From positions 1-64,000 of the forward strand of contig JAFAFL010000048.1 of the NCBI GenBank assembly GCA_023423535.1: 64,000 bases of DNA, written 5' to 3'. The notes beneath the pieces are model-generated. The model had not been told where the DNA came from and made no database searches. It was given only the letters and a program-made list of their open reading frames with translations. Position numbers and translations under genes: made by a program. The number at the start of each line of letters is the position of its first letter. Positions within the stretch are counted from its first letter, which is position 1. This DNA comes from Pseudomonadota bacterium. GTDB lineage: Bacteria > Myxococcota > Myxococcia > Myxococcales > Myxococcaceae. This document shows, in pieces, positions 61,252-64,000 of the stretch.

Positions 61252-61492
61252 GGCTCGCCCGGTACTCTGCGCGGAGTCTCTGCAGGTGCTGCCTCGAGCT
61301 CGTTGGAATGGGGTCCGACGCCCTGAGTATCGCTTCGCGGTCGGGCCGGCCGTGCAACTGCGCCATGGCCGTGCGGCAAGCGATCCCGACCAGGCGTGCG
61401 CGCTCGGAGGGGCTGAGGTCCGAATACGGTGCGACCTCCTCCCGGATCGATGTCCGGTTGTCCTTTACCCATCCTGGCAGCTGAACCCTCAC
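61244..61492 (-). CDS. small helical protein, partner of the nucleotidyltransferase
   Basis: An 82-residue product from GTG with a strong AGGAGGT site 9 nt upstream. It is highly charged and helical (SERARLVGIACRTAMAQLHG, then HLQRLRAEYRASHG). No known motif. Size, order and overlap with the NTase gene point to an antitoxin-type partner. Confidence 0.6.
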   Translation of the reverse strand: MRVQLPGWVKDNRTSIREEVAPYSDLSPSERARLVGIACRTAMAQLHGRPDREAILRASDPIPTSSRQHLQRLRAEYRASHG

Positions 61493-61615
61493 CGCGTGCG
61501 TACCTCCTGACTCGAGTATCAGACTCGCTGGGCCGGCCGGCAACGGAGCCCGCCTGCCTCGTGCGTTCTCCGCTGGCGCGAGCGGTCGAGCGCGTGGTGG
61601 CGACCGTCCACGCTC

Positions 61616-62092
61616 GTGTCTACGCTCCCCGTCGTGCACTTCTTCCCCTACGACCCGCGCCTGATGCGCTGGACGTTCTTCTCTGCCGCGGCGGTGTGCG
61701 CGGTGCTCGCGGCCTGGGCGTTCAGCAGCGCGACGACGGGCGGGACCCCGGACATGACCGCGTGGGCGCGGCTGGGCGTGGCGGCGGGACTGGGCCTCGC
61801 CTTCGCGGTGATGCTCCTCAAGCTGCGGCCGCGCGAAGGGTGGGGCGTGGCGATCTCTCCGGACGGCATCACCGTCTCGCGCCCGCTCTCCCGCGCCGCG
61901 CCGATGGAGATCCCCTGGGACAACGTCTCCGAGATCCGCCGTCAGGGGCGGAAGCGCGAGAAGCTCCTCGTGCTGCTGCAGCCGCAGGGGCGGGTGCTCC
62001 TCGGGCGGCACCTCTTCGCGTCGAAGGCCGGCTACGAGTCCCTCGCCGAGGCGCTGGAGAAGCGCGCGCCGCAGAAGCGCTACGACGCGTAG
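61616..62092 (+). CDS. small membrane protein
   Basis: A 158-residue product from GTG (VSTLPVVHFFPYDPR) with two membrane helices (about 17-38 and 50-68). The soluble C-terminal domain (WGVAISPDGITVSRPL, then IPWDNVSEIRRQG) has the strand pattern of bacterial PH-like domains. Function unknown. It starts after the small NTase-partner gene on the opposite strand. Confidence 0.6.
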   Translation: MSTLPVVHFFPYDPRLMRWTFFSAAAVCAVLAAWAFSSATTGGTPDMTAWARLGVAAGLGLAFAVMLLKLRPREGWGVAISPDGITVSRPLSRAAPMEIPWDNVSEIRRQGRKREKLLVLLQPQGRVLLGRHLFASKAGYESLAEALEKRAPQKRYDA

Positions 62093-62128
62093 GCGGCACT
62101 CCGCGCGCCCGGTGGTAGAAGCCGCGGC

Positions 62129-62707
62129 ATGCGCCTGTCGATCCCGCTCGCTCTCCTCTTCGCGCTCGGCCTCCTCGTCCTCCCCAGCGCCGCCGAAGCC
62201 TCTCCCTCCGTCTCCTGTGACGGCTGCGCGCTCCTCGCGAGCGACCGCCCCGTGCGCCGCGTAGACGACTCGGCGCGCCTGCTCGAGCTGGAGAATCGCG
62301 TGGACGAGCTCAACCGCGAGATCCGCGGCATCAACACCAACTGGCCGGGCGGCTACATCGCCCTCGCGTACGTGGGTTACGTGGTCGCGCCGATGGGGAT
62401 CATCGGCGGGAGCTCCTTCCTCATCTACGGGCTCCTGCTCTCCTCGGTGGAGATGACCCGCTCGCTGGGCATCGCGCTGGCGGCGATTGGCGCCGGAGGC
62501 CTCGTGCTCGGCCTCGCGGGCGTGGGCGCGATCGTCTTCGCCGTCATCCGAGGCACAGCGGTGGCGAACGAGGCGAAGGCCCGGCGCGACGTGCTGGTGG
62601 ACGAGCGGCAGGGGCTCGAACGCGAGCTCGACCGGCTCCGCGGACGGACTGCGCCGCCGGGTGCGAACGCCACGTTTACCGGGCTCGTTCCGGTGCTCGC
62701 CTTCTAG
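62129..62707 (+). CDS. membrane protein with a coiled-coil segment
   Basis: A 192-residue product from ATG with a signal peptide (LALLFALGLLVLPSAAEA), a short coiled coil (LLELENRVDELNREIRGI), two membrane helices (IIGGSSFLIYGLLL; LAAIGAGGLVLGLAGVGAI) and a charged helix (RRDVLVDERQGLERELDRL). No family recognised. It lies 152 bp before gyrB. Confidence 0.6.
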   Translation: MRLSIPLALLFALGLLVLPSAAEASPSVSCDGCALLASDRPVRRVDDSARLLELENRVDELNREIRGINTNWPGGYIALAYVGYVVAPMGIIGGSSFLIYGLLLSSVEMTRSLGIALAAIGAGGLVLGLAGVGAIVFAVIRGTAVANEAKARRDVLVDERQGLERELDRLRGRTAPPGANATFTGLVPVLAF

Positions 62708-62859
62708 CCCCGCGAGAGGGCGTGAATCCGGAGTGATTCCGGGCGGTTGGGGGGAGCTTCCCTGCTTGTTGAAGGGGGGATCGCGTGTTAGAAAATCCAG
62801 CCTGTTTCCGGCCCGTGCGCGCGCACCTCGCGGCGCTCCCGGATGCCACCTGAGAGCCC

Positions 62860-64000
62860 ATGCAGAACACTCCTGAATCGAAGCCCGAGGCGAAGCCGGC
62901 AGGTGACTACGGCGCCTCGTCCATCACCGTGCTCGAAGGTCTGGAGGCGGTGCGGAAGCGGCCGGGCATGTACATCGGCGACACCTTCGTCCGCGGGCTG
63001 CACCACCTCGTCTACGAGGTCGTGGACAACAGCGTGGACGAAGCGCTGGCGGGCGTGTGCACGGAGATCTTCGTCACCATCCACGTGGACAACAGCATCA
63101 GCGTCCGCGACGACGGCCGCGGCATCCCCGTCGGCCCGCACCCCGCCATGCCCGGTTGGGACACGGTGGACGTGGTGATGACGAAGCTGCACGCCGGCGG
63201 CAAGTTCGAGAACAGCGCCTACAAGGTCTCCGGCGGCCTCCACGGCGTGGGCGTCTCCTGCGTCAACGCGCTGAGCGAGTGGCTGAAGCTGGAGATCTCG
63301 CGCGACGGCAAGGTCTTCGAGCAGAAGTACGCGCGCGGGGTGCCGCAGCAGAAGGTCACCGCCATCGGCGACACGGACAAGCACGGCACGCTGGTGTGGT
63401 TCAAGCCGGACCCGACGATCTTCGAGGTCACCGAGTACAACTTCGAGACGCTCTCGCAGCGCCTGCGCGAGCTCGCGTTCCTCAACGCCGGCCTGCGCAT
63501 CGTCATCACCGACGAGCGCACCACGAAGTCGCACGAGTTCAAGTTCGACGGCGGCATCCGCTCCTTCGTCGAGCACCTGAACAAGGCGAAGCAGGTGCTG
63601 CACGAGAAGCCGCTGTTCTTCCGCGCCGAGCGCGAGGGCAACATCCAGGTCGAAGTCGCCATGCAGTGGAACGATGGCTACGACGAGCGGATCTTCACCT
63701 TCGCGAACAACATCAACACGCCGGAGGGCGGCACCCACCTCTCGGGCTTCAAGTCCGCGCTGACCCGCACGCTGAACAGCTACGCGGAGAAGAACGGGCT
63801 CTGGAAGGACCTCAAGGAGACGCCGACCGGAGAGGACGCGCGCGAGGGCCTCGCCGCGGTCATCAGCGTGAAGCTGCCCAACCCGCAGTTCGAGGGGCAG
63901 ACGAAGCAGAAGCTCGGCAACAGCGAGATCAAGGGCGCGGTGGAGGCGATGATGAACGACCTCCTCACCGCCTTCCTCGAGGAGAACCCGAAGGTCGCGC
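62860..64000 (+). CDS. gyrB: DNA gyrase subunit B (5' part, runs off the window)
   Basis: GyrB is the ATPase subunit of DNA gyrase, which adds negative supercoils. The visible 380 residues start from ATG (MQNTPESKPEAKPAGDYG). They contain the GHKL ATPase motifs: EVVDNSVDEALAG, DDGRGIPVG, KVSGGLHGVGVSCVNAL and TFANNINTPEGGTHLSGF. The gene continues past base 64000, so the TOPRIM part is not seen. The dnaN-recF-gyrB order is interrupted here by four small genes. Confidence 0.97.
   Translation, partial: MQNTPESKPEAKPAGDYGASSITVLEGLEAVRKRPGMYIGDTFVRGLHHLVYEVVDNSVDEALAGVCTEIFVTIHVDNSISVRDDGRGIPVGPHPAMPGWDTVDVVMTKLHAGGKFENSAYKVSGGLHGVGVSCVNALSEWLKLEISRDGKVFEQKYARGVPQQKVTAIGDTDKHGTLVWFKPDPTIFEVTEYNFETLSQRLRELAFLNAGLRIVITDERTTKSHEFKFDGGIRSFVEHLNKAKQVLHEKPLFFRAEREGNIQVEVAMQWNDGYDERIFTFANNINTPEGGTHLSGFKSALTRTLNSYAEKNGLWKDLKETPTGEDAREGLAAVISVKLPNPQFEGQTKQKLGNSEIKGAVEAMMNDLLTAFLEENPKVA

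Overview
This 64 kb window is very GC-rich chromosomal DNA from a member of the Myxococcota (myxobacteria). The evidence is the rpmH/rnpA/yidD/yidC/jag/mnmE cluster next to dnaA, with dnaN-recF and gyrB about 52 kb further on. Hanks-type kinases with C-terminal PEGA domains, a myxobacterial DUF2378 (TIGR02265) protein, many Cys-rich or propeller lipoproteins and PilZ-type proteins agree with this. No rRNA, tRNA or CRISPR array was seen.

Layout. (1) 0.6-7.4 kb: replication and translation core. mnmE, a small unknown gene, jag, yidC, yidD, rnpA and rpmH form a leftward overlapping operon, and dnaA runs rightward. (2) 7.4-24.6 kb: signalling and envelope genes: amine oxidase, a ComEC-like MBL lipoprotein with a frameshifted Cys-rich neighbour, DinB protein, a Ser/Thr kinase, a hybrid-free sensor histidine kinase, an ABC1/UbiB-type kinase, Cys-rich lipoproteins, a PilZ-like protein and a PDZ-containing CPBP protease. 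The 287 bp between the ABC1 kinase and the next gene carry a dense cluster of DnaA-box-like sites and are the best oriC candidate. (3) 24.6-42.4 kb: accessory region. It holds a tightly overlapping DUF6361/PLD/helicase operon (probable anti-phage system), a second PEGA kinase, a Kelch-type lipoprotein, a Cap4-like nuclease plus phosphoribosyltransferase-like pair, a RES/Xre toxin-antitoxin pair, RtcB with a coupled DUF2378 protein, and a graspetide (omega-ester RiPP) locus made of an ATP-grasp ligase and a precursor with nine TTMA(V/I)GEE cores. (4) 42.4-58.1 kb: amidohydrolase, VWA protein, secreted methyltransferase-like protein, TerC, a frameshifted AlbA_2/RecG-like gene bracketed by 52 bp repeats, SGNH hydrolase, rhodanese, an active/inactive M16 peptidase pair and a haem-motif lipoprotein. 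(5) 58.4-64 kb: dnaN, recF, a nucleotidyltransferase toxin-like pair, two small membrane proteins and the 5' part of gyrB.

The core genes fit chromosome replication and membrane biogenesis near the origin. Several independent defence or conflict cassettes and one RiPP locus sit between dnaA and dnaN. The most interesting items are the nine-core graspetide precursor, the DUF6361/PLD/helicase operon, the DnaA-box cluster at 17.1-17.3 kb, the Cap4-like/PRTase-like pair, and the repeat-bracketed AlbA_2 gene. Function calls come from motifs read by eye; no database search was possible.
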